Made by a program: the position numbers and the translations under genes. 64,000 bases of DNA from Hirsutella rhossiliensis (Eukaryota; Ascomycota; Sordariomycetes; Hypocreales; Ophiocordycipitaceae). Position 1 is the stretch's first letter. Each line of letters begins with the position of its first letter. The notes beneath the pieces are model-generated. The model made no database searches, was not told the origin of the DNA, and worked only from the letters and a program-made list of their open reading frames with translations. The stretch is from positions 1,054,001 to 1,118,000 of the forward strand of contig NW_025408679.1 in the NCBI RefSeq assembly GCF_020360975.1, written 5' to 3'. Of this stretch, positions 36,301 through 49,130 are shown piece by piece.

Positions 36301-38496
36301 CCTATGCCCTACCCCCCTTTCGGTAATACTTACCTTTTAGTAGCGTAATTAAAAAATTCTCTACTAAAAGTCTAGTATTTAAACTATATAAAATATAATT
36401 AGAACTTAATATTATAAATATAAAAAATATATTATTCCGTAGAGAAATAGACGCTCTTATATATACTAGCGCTTTTTTACTATTCGCCTAGATCTAGTAG
36501 TAACTAAAAGGGCTTTAGGTGCTACCTTAACTTCGATTACTAAAGCTATCTCTATCTCTAAGACCGCTTCCTCCTCTATATTAAAATTTAGTATAATAGC
36601 TATCTCTTAGCTTTTAATTCGGGGAATAGCTTCCTTAGCTATTAAAGCTTTACTAAGAGTTATAAACCGTCTATTTAGGTTCGGAATTACTCTCCTCTTC
36701 TTACCTCTCTATAGCTAGGCTACTTCTTCCTTTAGCTTCGCGATTCTATTACTATGCTCGGCAAGCGTCTATTCTTAGGCTTTAAAGCCTCTAGCTATTA
36801 CGGCGTATTATCTCTAGGCGCTAAGAGTCTTATTCTTTCCGAAATCGCGAATCTAGCGGCTGTTTCTTAGCGTATTATTAGAACCTAAAAATAGCGCGGA
36901 CTTTAAAGACGTGTCTATAATATCCGCGTAAATTTCTAGATGCCGTAATACCTTAGATCGTGAGATCGGCTAATTCCTAGTAACCCTTTAGCTAGATAAT
37001 ATATTCTTTGCCGTTATTCTAACCTCGCGCGCTTTAGTATATACCTATATAAAATTAACCTTATAAATAAGCGTAGAATCGGTTAAATAGGTTAATTTCT
37101 AAAGTTCTTTCTAGTAAGCTACTTTACAGGTATTAAATATACCGCTATCTAAAGGCTAGAGGCTATAAGAGTAGTAAGTAAGAAGGTAATAGCAATAAAC
37201 ATTATTTAAAAAGTATATAGCTATCTATATATCCTAGTCCTAGTTAATAGTAATTCTTATAGAGGTAAATAAAGAAACGTACCGTTATATAACTTTTATA
37301 TCTATTTAATATAATTAGTTTAGTATCTAAGGTATCGGCTAGTCGCGTTTAGGGTAAATAGACCCTCTTAAGCTACTTAATAGCGATATAGTTATCCGTC
37401 TATTTATTAGGCGACGTTATATAATACTAGTTAGCTATTTTACCGAATTCTATTAAGAACTATTATTTCTAAAGTTCTTTGCCCTTAAAGATAATACTAG
37501 GGGTAAGGATACGGCCGTCCGCGGTAATAGCTTTGATAAATAAGGTCTAGTTACGGGACTATAGCCCCTTTAAAAGGGCCTTCCGTTTTAGGTCTATACT
37601 CCTAACTATAAGACTATCTAAACCTAGTAAAAAGAGTCTAGTTAGTAAAAGTAATAAAAGATAAGCTAAATACTTACTAAAGCTAGATATAATACCGCCT
37701 TTATTAATATTTACGGTATTTTCTAGTTTAATCTATCTATACTCCTTTTCCTTAATATCGAAGAACTAGTAAACCGCTTAAGGCATAAAAACATTAAATC
37801 GGTTAGCTTCCTAATATCTCCTACGCTTATTCTTAATATCCGGATAGCGATTAATAAATTTAGAGACCTAGTTACGCCCTACTATCCGCTCGTTATTTAG
37901 TTGCTTTATAAGAGCCTCTATATATACGCGGATCTAACTATAGGAGGGAGTATAGCTAAGAGACTCTTAGCGGAGGATCTAAGAAACTAAGCGAGCTTCC
38001 TAAGACTTACTTAAGAGTTAATAAGGCTAGATCTAATTAGCTAGGGCTACCTAGCCTTTAAGTCTATCGGAAATAGACTGCTAAGGTATATTATACTTTT
38101 AGGCGGCGCGGTACTATAATAAGCCGTTTTTTATAATATTAATTATCGTATTAGCTATAATATCCTTTATATAAATACTCCGAGGCCGCTTTAAGGTTAT
38201 TTTAGTTATATAGTAAAGGAATAATAAGAAGAATTATCGTTAAGAGGCAGAAAGAGATTAAGGGGTTAGATAGTAATTTCGCGTATAAGGTACGTATAGG
38301 CTATAGACCCCTATATAAATATTTAACTATTAAAAAGTAGAATTTAATTAATCCTTTATTTACTCTAAGTAACGGCTTATAAATATCTTTAAAGCTAGCT
38401 AGAATCGGTATAAGTAAAATTAATAGTTTTTAGTAGGGATATTTTCTAATACGCTACTAAAAGGTAGGTATTACTAAAAGGGGGGTAGGGTATAGG
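36301..38496 (-). mobile_element. Fot1/pogo-type DNA transposon, 2,196 bp, complete but RIP-degraded
   Basis: Inverted terminal repeats of about 70 bp (36,301-36,372 and 38,428-38,496) start CCTATGCCCTACCCCCC on the left and CCTATACCCTACCCCCC on the right. A TA on each side (36,299-36,300 and 38,497-38,498) is the typical Tc1/mariner target duplication. The minus strand encodes one transposase. Inversion of the ends is easy to see, for example TACCTTTTAGTAGCG on the left against CGCTACTAAAAGGTA on the right. It sits inside the helicase relic ending at 36,298. Confidence 0.93.
36450..38250 (-). pseudogene. Fot1/pogo transposase relic (HTH plus DDE)
   Basis: Cut-and-paste transposase of the pogo/Fot1 group. 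On the minus strand it reads an N-terminal psq/CENPB-like HTH region near 37.9-38.2 kb, then blocks typical of the DDE domain: SLIVRS, ITADGRILTPSIIFKGKEL, FGKIANQYYITSPN, IAIKQLKRVYLP, and LIILNRYKSYIT, the degraded LIxDGHxSHxT catalytic box with Asp to Asn. Stops and substitutions are of the RIP type. Only one gene is expected for this class, and its length fits the 2.2-kb element. Confidence 0.88.
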
Positions 38497-38498
38497 TA

Positions 38499-38640
38499 TA
38501 TCCTATATATCCTATATAACCCTTATTTATTTAACCGTCGTTACTAAAAATCGTTACCTTAAAAACCCTATATCCTAAACTATAACTTTAAGCACTTTAA
38601 TACTTTAATTATATTACTTTTAAGTTAATTTCGACGATCT
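38499..38640. other. Short unassigned gap
   Basis: Sequence between the Fot1 right end and the hAT relic. It may be the continuation of the helicase-containing element that Fot1 split, or the hAT terminus. No inverted repeat for the hAT element was found. Confidence 0.3.
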
Positions 38641-40930
38641 ATAATAGTCATTTCTACCCTAAAGAAGAGTCTTTCGGGCTCGGTAGATATTACGGGAATT
38701 AATAGTATATCTATAGCTATTTTACTTAAGTATAAGTAGTTCTTTTACTATATTTCTATTAGCTAGTATAAGCACCGCTATTAAAGGGCTACCTAAAGGA
38801 TTATTATAAGGCTATATATCGGGGACCTATAAAGACCTTACGTATAGGGTTAGTTTAGTGCCTATATAAGTTACTTAAGGGCCCTTTTAACTACGGTATA
38901 AATAGGGCCCTATAGCTAATTCTTTCTAGCTAGATTATATATCTTTATCCTTTTTTATACTACCCTTACCTTATAAGTACTAGAATAATAGTCTATCGAT
39001 AGTTTCCTTTAGCTACTATATAAGGGCGCTTATAAACCTATAAACCCGCTTATACTTATAATATCGCTTATACTTATCTATAATATATACTAGTTATAAG
39101 TGCTTATTTCTTTAATTTAAGAACTCGTTTATAGTTATTAACGGAACCTTAGATAGAGAAGGCGGCTCTATAGGTTTATAATAATCCTATAGTATCTCTA
39201 TTAGCTTCTTTAACGAGTTAGCCTACTCCTTCTTTTAGTTTTCGTATATATAGTACTATTTATATAAAGGGTAAAATATAATTATAGTAACGTAAGTAAG
39301 CGATTCGTTAGTAAGATAATAGTACTTATCTATCTTTACCTAGCCCGAGTTATATATCGGTGCTATAATCGGATCGTTAATATATACCTCTTTTCCTACT
39401 TTAAATTACGCTAATACGAAGTCTATAGCTAAGAGGATATTATTAAGAGTTATAAACGACGACTTAAGGGCCTTTATCGTTATTTTAAGCTTCTCTAAGA
39501 AAGACTTAATCTTTTCGAGGATAACCTACTCCTTAGGAGAGAGCTCGTCTCCGGTATAATCTACTTCTACTTATATATTAAAATATCCCTCGACTACGCC
39601 TCTAAGATATAAAGCCGCTCGTAGTATAGTATACTACGAACTCTACCTTATATCGTTATCTTACGTAAGCTTACGATTATAGCTAATAGCTAGAAACTTT
39701 TAGCGATACTAAATACTACTTTAGATAAAAACTATAAAGTTATAGAGCTTACTAAGGGGACCCTTTTTTTGCTATGCCTCGATCTCTTTTAGTATTAGAT
39801 TATATATATTACGTTCGTTATCTTAAAGCTTCTTATTATTAGTAACGAAGAGGAAAGCTTTAGCGGTAAGGTTAATAATATAACCTTAGTAGCAGAGTTA
39901 GTAAGATTTAGGATTATATCGAATATTATACTATATTAACGTAGAAGGCGTATAAATATTAAGGCTAATTAAAAGAAATAGTGCGCTATACTTACTAAGA
40001 GAAAGAGATCTTATTATTATATCGTTATTACTTATATTATCTATTACGAAATATCTAAGGTTAGAAGCAAACCCTTAGTTATTAACTACTTTTAAAATTA
40101 CTATCGTAAGGTAATATCTATTATGCTTACTATCGATATCTTTTAAAGCTAAGATATAGTATTTTAATTAACTGTCTTTTATAACGTAATAAGTAACTAC
40201 GTTTAAGAGAGCTAAAGAGTTAGGGGAAGTCTATAGGTCGTAGCTAATATAGATTTTTAACTTTACTAACTAGATATACTACTTAACCTTCTCTTTCTAA
40301 CCTTTATACTACTATATAATCTATTTCTTAATAGTCTCGTATATATTTAAAAGCTAAGTATCGATATCGGCGTTAAGGCAGGCTAAGAATACTTAGAATT
40401 CTAGGTATTTTATAAGCCTAAGTAAGAGAGAATAGGACGTAATAAATCTTACGTATAAAGCTTCGAGCTAGTTTAGATCGATTAAGTCTCCGGATTAATC
40501 GTTAAGCTAATAGCGTTTTCGGGGATATTCTTTAGCCGTAATATAAGCTAGCTTAAGAATAGTTTATATATTCGTGACTTTAGCTATTCGTAGCGCGCCT
40601 TTTAAAAGGCCGTAACTATTAGGAGGAGGATCTATAAGGTGCTTAGCTAGGGCCGTAGTTCTACTAGAATAGTAATACGTTTTATTATAGTATTTATAGC
40701 GCTATTCTTCTTTTCCGGTCCGCTAATTATAGTATTTTATCTCTATATCCTCGTTTAGTATATAAGAAAAGACCTATAATATTCTTAGCTTAGCCGAAGG
40801 GGTTATAGAGGCCGTATAAGGTCGCGACGATTAGTATTAAGTAGATTAGGTCTTATCTAGATTATATAACTATAGGCTAGAAATCTCTAAGTATTCGTCC
40901 GATATTAACGAATCCTATTACAGCGATATT
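38640..40930 (-). pseudogene. hAT-family transposase relic
   Basis: The minus strand reads as a fungal hAT transposase in shifting frames. Features include SKIYISYDLWTSPNSLALL-like sequence around 40,200-40,260, SNLGYFVIDNISNNDI near 40,050, then GYIINLTAKAFLF near 39,840, and WRKKGPLxKLYN-like sequence near 39,750. These are the RNase H-like fold and insertion landmarks of hAT enzymes. The C-terminal dimerisation region should lie toward 38.7-39.3 kb. The N-terminal BED finger (about 40.7 kb) is poorly preserved. No 8-bp duplication or terminal inverted repeat was found, so the ends are approximate. Confidence 0.8.
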
Positions 40931-41230
40931 TAAATAAAAGGCAAGCGTTATTAAGGCATCGAGATTACTTATATATCTTAGGGTAGGAGAAGCAAGGTTA
41001 AGGAGGAAAATAGTATATAGACGGCAAGCCGCTAAGGTTACCTTATAGGTCTAGATTTCTATATAGAAAAGGGTCTAGTTATCCTTCCTTATATTTTTAC
41101 TTTCTTAGTATATAAGTATTAAGAAAGTAGCCTATTCTTATATACTTTTACTTAATAAGTACTCTTAATAAAACTTTAATTAAGCTATACGTAAGCGCTA
41201 GTAGCGACTATAGTACTAGCCTTAGGTTTA
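40931..41230. other. Unassigned gap before the LINE
   Basis: RIP-degraded sequence that may include the LINE-B 5' UTR. A short inverted stretch ACTTTCTTAGTATATAAGTATTAAGAAAGT lies at about 41,099-41,128. Confidence 0.3.
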
Positions 41231-41339
41231 TATATTGACTTTAATACCTTAAGATAAGGTATATAATCGCTATTAAATTTAGCGGCTTATATATTATATC
41301 TCCGACCTTACTACCCGACGGAAGCTCGCCGAAATAACT

Positions 41340-42560
41340 TATTTCCCGCGGCCTAGTAGCTAGCCTAGTTAATCTCTTCTACTAAAACGCTTAAAGCTAC
41401 TATTATAGAAAGAGCGTAGCTAGAAGAAGCCTTAAATCTCCTTAACTCGGTCTAGTCTACTAAGCACGCGCTAGTCTTAATCTTTAAAGCGGCTACGAAA
41501 ATTACTTATAATAAAACAGCTGCCTATAGCGCTAAGCTAGTAATCTTATAGGTCTTTAGTAAATTATTTAAATAAGTAGTAAAGTAGTTTACGTTTAGTA
41601 CCGAAAATAGTATCGCTAAGTAAGTCGCTATTAAATTTCTTAAATTCTAGACTTAATCGCTTACTAAACTTAAGGAACTACTAAAGCCTATATATAGTAG
41701 CGTTCTCGTATCTAGTAAAATAAATAAAGGATAGCTAGCTTTTATAGTCCCTGCCTTACTATAGCGAAAATTATAGACTATTACTTATCTACTAAAACGA
41801 CTACCTATAGCCCTATTAAAGGAAGATCTTTATATCTTTATCTATCTTAACGCTAATACTCTAGCCCGAAACTATAAAAGATATATAATCTAGACCTATA
41901 TTACCGCTAAAGTTAGAATTAACCTATATTATATCCTAGTAGCTATTCTAGTAAAGATAGGCTAGGCTATTTAAGTATTAGATATAGCTATATATAACTT
42001 ACTTATATAACGGTAGGCGGAGTAGGCTATAAACTTAGAAGCCGCGGCTATAGAGATAAGCTAGAAATAGTATTTATATATAATAGCCGATTATCCTTAT
42101 AGGCTTATAGACCTATAAGGTATTATAATTAACTATAAGGAGGCGGTTAAAAAAGAGATTGCCTATTAAACTAAACTAAAGCTTATTAGTATATATCTAT
42201 CGCGATACGACTTAAGTAATATACCTACCTAGACCTTAATTATATCCTTCTTAGAACCTATATAAAGACCTTAGAGACTTTTTAGCGCTAGTTATCTCGC
42301 CTATTATATTAATAAACCTAGTATCCCTAGCTAATATAATAAATACTAGGATTTCTATGCTTACTATAACTATAACTAGATAGCGCGCTATAGATATTAA
42401 AGTAAGACTAACTATTATAGCTAAGAGTATATAGCCCTTTAGTAATACGTAAACTACCTTAGGCTATATTATACTAATAACCTTAAATACCTTGCCTGCC
42501 CTAAGCGCGTTTATAGTATTATACGGTGCCTAATAAAAGAGGAGAAGGGTCTAGTAAGGT
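41340..42560 (+). pseudogene. LINE-B ORF1 (gag-like) relic
   Basis: RNA-binding gag-like protein of a Tad1-type LINE. The plus strand reads Ala/Lys/Leu-rich sequence (for example ALVLIFKAATKITYNKTAA near 41,470). It ends with a zinc-knuckle region around 42,355-42,520, where most expected Cys/His appear as Tyr (FYAYYNYN, LRLYYTNNLKYLACPKRV). It directly precedes ORF2 in the usual order. Confidence 0.65.
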
Positions 42561-42879
42561 AGGCGGGAGCTTAGCTCTTCGCGTAGTAGAAAAGATAGAC
42601 ACTAAACTATAACGTGCCTAAGTAGTCTTATTAAAGCCCTAATTTAAGTTAGTTACGTTCTTCGGAGTTATAAGTAGCTAGAGAGGATAGAAGCTCTAGT
42701 AGAAGCGCTACTTTAAAGCGAGCTATTTCCTTACCCCCTTATATTATCGTAGCTATAACGCTGCTATACGCTAGCGATAATAACTAGTTTACCCCTATTA
42801 TCTTATCGAAGAAATAATATACTAGCCCTATAATATAGCCCTAATATATTACTATTATCTTAATAATTAAAGCGATAGG

Positions 42880-45800
42880 AGGGTCTTATAAGTCTTTTAA
42901 GCTAACGTAGGTAAGATCCCTTTAGTATATAATACTATACTTACGCTAGCTAATTTAAAGCGATATAATATTATCCTACTATAAGAACTATAGATAGGAC
43001 TTAAAGTTAGCTAATGCCTTACTAAGATATATCCGGCCTACGATATATTCTTACTTATTACCGACTAAGACGGCCGCGATACTCGTCTAAGAGTTATAAT
43101 ATATATCTAGCGCTCTATAGGCCTCGTCGCTAATTAAAGAAACCTATAGCGACTTATAATATCCTTTAGCTTACCGTAAATAGGATAACGGTAGTTAACT
43201 TCTATTAATAGCTAGACTATAACGCGGCTTCTAGAAATACTACTTAGCTAGTACGCGATAGATAAATGCCTTATATCTAGCGACTTTAACGCTAAGTATC
43301 CTAGCTAGTAAGCCGGTCGATAAGAGCACCGCGGCGAAGACATCGCGTTCTAGGCTATAGATAACCGACTTAGCTTATTAAATACTATCGATATCCTAAC
43401 TAACGCGCGTAGTAGCACGATCGATCTCGCTTTCTTTAATATACCTTTAGCGGACGCGATTATTAAGGATTATTTAGTAACTAGGTCTAACTACTTTACC
43501 CTTAGTATTACGCTACCTAGTTAAGCCCTAGCACCCCTTCTATTATATAAGATCCGCCTTAACTCTAATAAGGAATTAAAGCGATTTATCGAGCTAGTAA
43601 AAGCTAGTATAGCTTTTATCTTAACTATAACCTTAACTCCCTTTAAGCTAGATAACTTAGCGTCGGCGCTAGTAGACCTTCTTAGTTATATAGCGAGAGC
43701 TACTAGCCGACCTATCTATAAGATAACGTATAGGGCGCGGTAGTAGAACGAAGAGTTCGTAAAGATAGCGGCTAATTATCGCGCGTAAAGGAGGGTATAC
43801 CCTCTTAGCTTTAACCGAGAAGCATAGCTAGCTAAGCGGGAGCTTTATAATATAGTACGCTAAGTAAAACGCCTTTACTAGCGTAACTTAATCGATAGCT
43901 TTACTAACAGCGACTCTATCTTTTAGGCGGTCCGCTAGCTAAAATTATTAGGGCCGTGCTAGGCACCTCCCTTATAAGTAGACGGCCGAGTATATAAGAT
44001 ATAGCTAGAGAAAGCTACCGCCTTATAGCGAGTAACTCTAGAGCGGCGTATAGTAAGCGACGATATCCTAGACCTATAGATTCCTATAAATATAAATAAG
44101 ACGATTCCCTTTCCTAATTAAGTCTCCTTTAAGGAGGCTTACGATATTACTCTATATACTAGGAATATATCTCTAGGCTTAGATAATATTATAGTATAGA
44201 TACTTCGCGCTATTTAGTATATAGTTAGTAGTCTTATTTATTAGCTTTATTAAAGCTACCTTACTATTAGTTACTATCTAAAACCTTTTTAAGAGGTAAA
44301 AGTAGTTATAATCGCTAAGCTAAGATATAGAGATCTATTTATACCCTACGCTTAGCGCCCTATCTCTCTTTTATCTTATCTCGGTAAGGGCCTTAAGCGG
44401 CTTATTATATAGCGTCTAGTATAGGGCTCGATTTACTTTAGCGTACTATACTTATAATAAGCCGGCGCGCTCTTAAAGAGGTTAGCTATAGATCTTATAG
44501 CTACCTTAGTTTACGATATTAAGGAGGTATTCGCCTAGAAGTAAGTGGTAACCCTAGTAACCTTAGATATATAAGGCGCCTTCGATATAGTTCTCTATAA
44601 TAGATTAGTCCTCCGCTTATAAGAATAAGTATAGCTATTAAACCTCGCGCGCTAGGTCGGCTTATTTATATAAGATAGATCGGTATATATCCGCTATTAA
44701 GATATTATAATAGATTTATCGCCCCTTTAGTATAGTCTACTATAGGGGTCGCCTATCTCGCTAATCCTCTTCCTATTATATATAGAGCCGATATATTGCC
44801 TAGGTTACTCTTAAGGACGCTTTAGCTATATAGACGATACTACTATTTTATATATCGGTAATAGCCTTAATAAAACGTCCGCCGAAGTATCTTACTATAT
44901 ATATAAGCTTCTTTTATAGGGCGCTACTAATAGGATCTCTTTCGACCCTAATAAGATAAAAGTAATATAGTTTTCTTAAACGAAGCCTAAGATAGCGCCG
45001 CCGGTGCTCTACGATAAGTTTAAGAAACGGCCGGATTAAGCAATATATTAGCTTAGCGTTTAGCTCGATAGCTCTCTCTCTTTTAAGATATACGTTAAGA
45101 AATAGATAACTAAAGTATAAGCTATTGCCTTTTATCTTAGGAGACTAATAAATATAAAATATAGCCCTTTACTAAGTACTATATAACGAGCCGTCTATAC
45201 TTACGTTATCCCTATACTACTATACGTAGCGGAGGCCTAGTACCTTAGTCCGAAAAGCCCGCGCTAAATAAAGCCTTCTAAGGAGGGGCCGTTAAGGATT
45301 AGTAACCTCGTTAAGAAGATAAGTAAAGTACTCTACTTATCTCTTTAGGCTATTCTACTAGTATAGAGGACGATACCGACGAACGTGCTATATAGGGAGG
45401 CCGGAATACCGCCTATTCCTTTACTCCTTAAAGGGCGGCGGACGGCCTTTACTACGCGCCTTAAAGGGCGGCGGACGGCCTTTACTACGCGCCTTAAAGC
45501 TCTTAACGAAGCTTATCCGCTTATTTAGTATACGTTACGACTAAAAGCTCCTATTATAACCGTAAATAAACTTATTAAGTTAAAGTACTAGAAATAGCTA
45601 TAGCCCTTTTATACTAGACTATAGTAAGCTAACGAAATACTATCGAACTACTTAAGACCTACTTTACTATAGCGCGGATTTATTAAAGAGTAGACTACGC
45701 CTCTATAAAGTATATTAAAATATAAGATAGCGAAAAATTTTCGCGACTAGCTTTAGGCACTATCGCCCTAAACTCTTATCGTTTACTTTAATAGGTCTCG

Positions 45801-46640
45801 TTCTAAGAAAGGCTATATCGGATATAGCTATACTATTTACTAGGACGGATCTACTATCTTAAGCGGTAAGGGCCGTCTTAGACTAGCTAAGGTTTTTAAC
45901 GCTAAGGTAAAAGGTATATTAAAGGGGTTAAAGGCTATAGTAAGCTTTCTAGAAACTAACTATATCTTTATTTACCTCGATAACCTTATAACTATAATAT
46001 ACTTATAAGGTACGCTAAACGACTCCTTATAAGAGGTCTTCCTTAACTTTTAATCTTTAGCGCGAAAATATAGACCTATAGAGGTCTATTAGATCCCTAG
46101 CTATATTAATATCCTAGGTAACGAGGAGGCTAATACTCTAGTAAAAGTAAGAGTATTACTACTAAAACCTACTAATAACGTCCTAACGCTAGCGTACTTA
46201 TAAAAGATTACTTAATAGTAGCTAAAAGAGGCTTTTAAGGCCTAGTAGAAAGCCTTTATACTAAAGTAATATAAAGACCTAAGGCTTAAAGCTATAACTA
46301 GCTATCTATTAAAATTAGTACTTTCTTAGCCCTTACTTTATAACTTACTTATAGTAAGAACCTATTATAAGGATTTTACTAACTACTATAAAAGGTTTAG
46401 TTACGATAATATATAACTAATATACTTATATAGACAACGAAAAGAGCTAGTATATATCTTTTACTATAGAAAGGTTATACTACGGTATTATATATAGCTT
46501 ATACCTTCGCTACCTATAGCTATTAACCGCGTAATTAGTAAGGACTTTAATAAATTCGTTAAGCTAGCGAAAGCGAGCTCCTTCTTTATAGGGATCTACC
46601 TATACTACTAAACGGTTATTATTCTCCTATCTTACCTTAC
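42880..46640 (+). pseudogene. LINE-B ORF2 relic (endonuclease, RT, RNase H)
   Basis: Polyprotein that nicks the target and reverse-transcribes the RNA. The apurinic-type endonuclease starts at about 42,890 (ANVGKIPLVYNTILTLANL) and has its catalytic loop as SDFNAKYPS at about 43,279 (GDFN expected). RT shows RPISLLSYLGKGLKRL at about 44,353-44,405 and an intact catalytic YIDD at 44,827-44,838. RNase H is at about 45,780-46,180 (GYSYTIY, YLDN, NILGNEEANTL). A Cys/His-type tail follows to about 46,600. Unlike the Gypsy relics, both catalytic Asp survive because their codons are not in a RIP context. Stops elsewhere make it non-functional. Confidence 0.88.
45428..45493 (+). repeat. Exact 33-bp tandem duplication in LINE-B ORF2
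   Basis: The unit at 45,428-45,460 (starting TTAAAGGGCGGCGGACGG) is repeated base for base at 45,461-45,493, adding 11 in-frame codons between RT and RNase H. It carries no RIP differences between units. Confidence 0.9.
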
Positions 46641-46983
46641 CTTTTCCTCTTAATTCTTTCTATTCCTTACTCCGATCTTAGGCGGCGTTAAGGTCTTATA
46701 ACTATACGATCGCCGAGGTTATTAAGGGCTACTTAGCCCTAGAAGTAAATTAACTAATCTAACTATAGGATAGCTTTCTCTTTATACCTAGAAGTCCCGC
46801 TAACGGGTAATAGGTTTATTATAAGCGCCGTTAAGCCGATAAAATACTAGATAGTAGGTAAAGTATACGATATATAGTATATAGACACCTACTAGCTTAG
46901 CACGTCCTATGCTCCCCTAGGGAGACCTAAGCGACTAAAAGTTACTAGATAGAAAATATACTAAACTAAAACTAAAACTAAAT

Positions 46984-47304
46984 ATTTACGCGTTTCCGTG
47001 CGCTAATAGGAAACTTTTACGGCCTAGAGGTCCGCTAAATAAAAAATAATATATCGAATATACTTATATTTACGCGTTTTCTTTTACGCGTTATTATATT
47101 AGCGCGAATTATAGGAACGGAAAGATAAATAGCTACTAACTAATATAAATAATATAAGTAATATATTACTAGTATAGATAGCCTTATATTATATAATTAT
47201 AATATAATAGCGAGCATATTATATTAGTATAATATAGGAAATCATATATTATATAGTATATACTATAGTATACTACTTTATTATTATATTATTAGCAATA
47301 CTAG
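46984..47304. other. AT-rich low-complexity spacer
   Basis: TA/TTA-rich sequence with a doubled ATATTTACGCGTTT word (about 46,984 and 47,070). No gene is seen. Confidence 0.4.
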
Positions 47305-48270
47305 CTGTCCTAATAGCCTTCTTAACCTAGCTTAATTTCTCTAGAAGGTATAGACCTGTCGCAGTCGGGTGAGGTCGGTCGTCTACCATCTCTTTGCATA
47401 CGGGGATAGCTTCGCCCGTGGCGTTAGGTCATTAATCGCACTAAGCACTACTTCTATGAAGCGGTCGGTCTAGTCTTATAAACTGCCGTCCTAAGATATT
47501 AGTCGTAGCTCCTGCTCGACCCTATTCCTGATTGCTGTCTAGGGCGCGTTCCTAAGTAGAAGCCTCGGTGTGAGGTCTCTTTCTGGTAGGTCGATGTTAA
47601 AGGCTATATAAATGGCCCGGTGGTCCGATCTTCATTCCGCTAGGTGAATGGCGCATTTCACCATGTCGTCCGCCAGTTCCGTCGACACTAATATCAGATC
47701 AATCGTGCTTTCCTTATCTAGACCCTGCTAAGTCTTCGTGCCGCGGGGGAGCAGGCTACAAAGGCCATGTTCGTTTATAAGGTCGATGATTAGGTTGACC
47801 TTCACCTTGTCTCCTAGACGTGACACAATCGCCTCCCCAGAGTAGGTCGTGCCGATTGAAGTCCCCTGCCAACACCACATCGGTTCGCTTGCCAGTGCCG
47901 TTACGGAAACGGGTGATTAGACCGCCCAGTTCCGTCGTTGGTCTGCGTCGGAAGTATCCTTGACCAACTGCTATGGCCCATCGGGGCCGTCACGATCATC
48001 CCGTCCTTCTTGCGCGCGTAGGGCTCAGCAATCGCCAGCACCGCGCAGTCCTTCAATTCCTCGTCGTTCATAACACTGAGCTGTACCGTGTCTCGCTTGC
48101 GTATTATTATTATTTGTATTACGCCCGGAGGGAATCTCCTAGAGGGCCACTGCACTAAGTGATCTACGGTAACAGTACATTGCTTCATGGCACCCAGAGC
48201 CCCACGATTCTGTTCGCTCGTTGTCCAGCCTTGGCCGATGCTTCCATGACAGGCCTGCTTAAAGGCCAAT
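47305..48270 (-). pseudogene. LINE-D endonuclease fragment, partly spared from RIP
   Basis: Minus-strand fragment of a Tad1-like LINE ORF2. It begins near 48,110 (RKRDTVQLSVMNDEELKD), continues with ILPTQTNDG, and after an internal deletion at about 47,935-47,945 resumes with a frameshift at DVVLAGDFNRHDLLWGGD. The GDFN catalytic loop is intact at 47,855-47,866. Then come STIDLILVSTELADDMVKCA, SDHRAIYIAF and the linker WWTTDLTRLRQ before sequence similarity stops at about 47,305. RT is absent, although LINEs normally keep the 3' side, so a later deletion or junction removed it. CA/TG content is near normal, so it escaped most RIP. The 122-codon open frame 47,901-48,269 covers the N-terminal half and runs out of frame at the deletion; its first 50 residues have no LINE similarity I can name. 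Confidence 0.82.
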
Positions 48271-49130
48271 TTCTCTAAGTGTTCAGCGTCCTACCCTCAG
48301 CAGCTGAAGCGCGGTCTGCCACGTTTGAGGCTATTGAATGTTAGTTACGTCTTGTCTTGTCAATGTGTGTCTGCCCGCTGAACCATGTCGAGCCGTTTTA
48401 TTGCCAATGCTAAGTATTAATTCGTATTTCGAAATACGTCGTAGAGGTGGCAGCACGTCTACCTACATAGACCCTCTACCTTATATCCCCTTCGATCCTT
48501 ATCCGCTCCCTTGCGGGGCATAGCCGGTTCGTAAGTTAATACTAGTTTGCTCCTTAAGCCTCCTTTAACGGCCAACTTAGAGATTCTATCCTCGATGGCC
48601 ACCTATAAGATTCCGTCCTCTTAGTAGACCGACACGCGCGTTCGTCCTCTCGAGCTATATAGAAAGTATTATAACTATAGCCCGCCTACCTAGTCTTCCG
48701 TCGCTTCTATTATATACTACGCCCCGTAGATTATTAGATCTATTTCGCGCTGCCTTATAAGAGCTCTCTAGTAAGGCCGACCGTATCTCGCAGAAGTTCG
48801 TCTATTTATATCCTCTCTATACCCGGAATAGCTAAGCGACGTAGTATCGTCCCTCCTACTAACTAAGGTACCTCGTTATTCTCTATGCGGTTATAAGTAC
48901 GCCGTTGCTTATCGATCGTTTCGCTATAACTATTCTATTTCTTATCGTTTACCTAGCGCGACCTTATTTCTACCTTAATAGAGCAGCCTAAAGCACCCTA
49001 AGGGTGTCCTATTCTATAACCCGTTTGTCTATCGTATATAGGCTCGATTTCGCGGTCGTAGGTCGGATGGTTTTTAAAGTGTTCCCTTATGGCTTATGGC
49101 CGGTACCTAGGGCTAACGAGCCCTATATAT
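48271..49130. other. Unassigned, intermediate RIP level
   Basis: CA/TG fades from left to right. A perfect 16-bp palindrome CGTATTTCGAAATACG lies at 48,423-48,438. No domain is recognised on either strand; the 61-codon frame at 48,338-48,523 shows nothing recognisable. Confidence 0.35.

Larger units (their letters stand above)
41231..46983 (+). mobile_element. LINE-B: near full-length Tad1-like LINE, RIP-degraded
   Basis: A two-ORF non-LTR retrotransposon: ORF1 (about 41.34-42.56 kb), ORF2 (about 42.88-46.64 kb) and a 3' UTR ending in an ACTAAA-type repeat tail at about 46,958-46,983. The 3' UTR matches the unmutated fragment at 19,147-19,570 and the minus-strand copy at 58,694. The 5' end is approximate. 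No TSD was found. The segment ATATTTACGCGTTT follows the tail and recurs 70 or so bases further right. Confidence 0.85.

Noticed and set aside
47973..48523. Plus-strand open frames at 47,973-48,158 and 48,338-48,523
   Set aside because: The first is antisense to the LINE endonuclease; the second has no recognisable feature.
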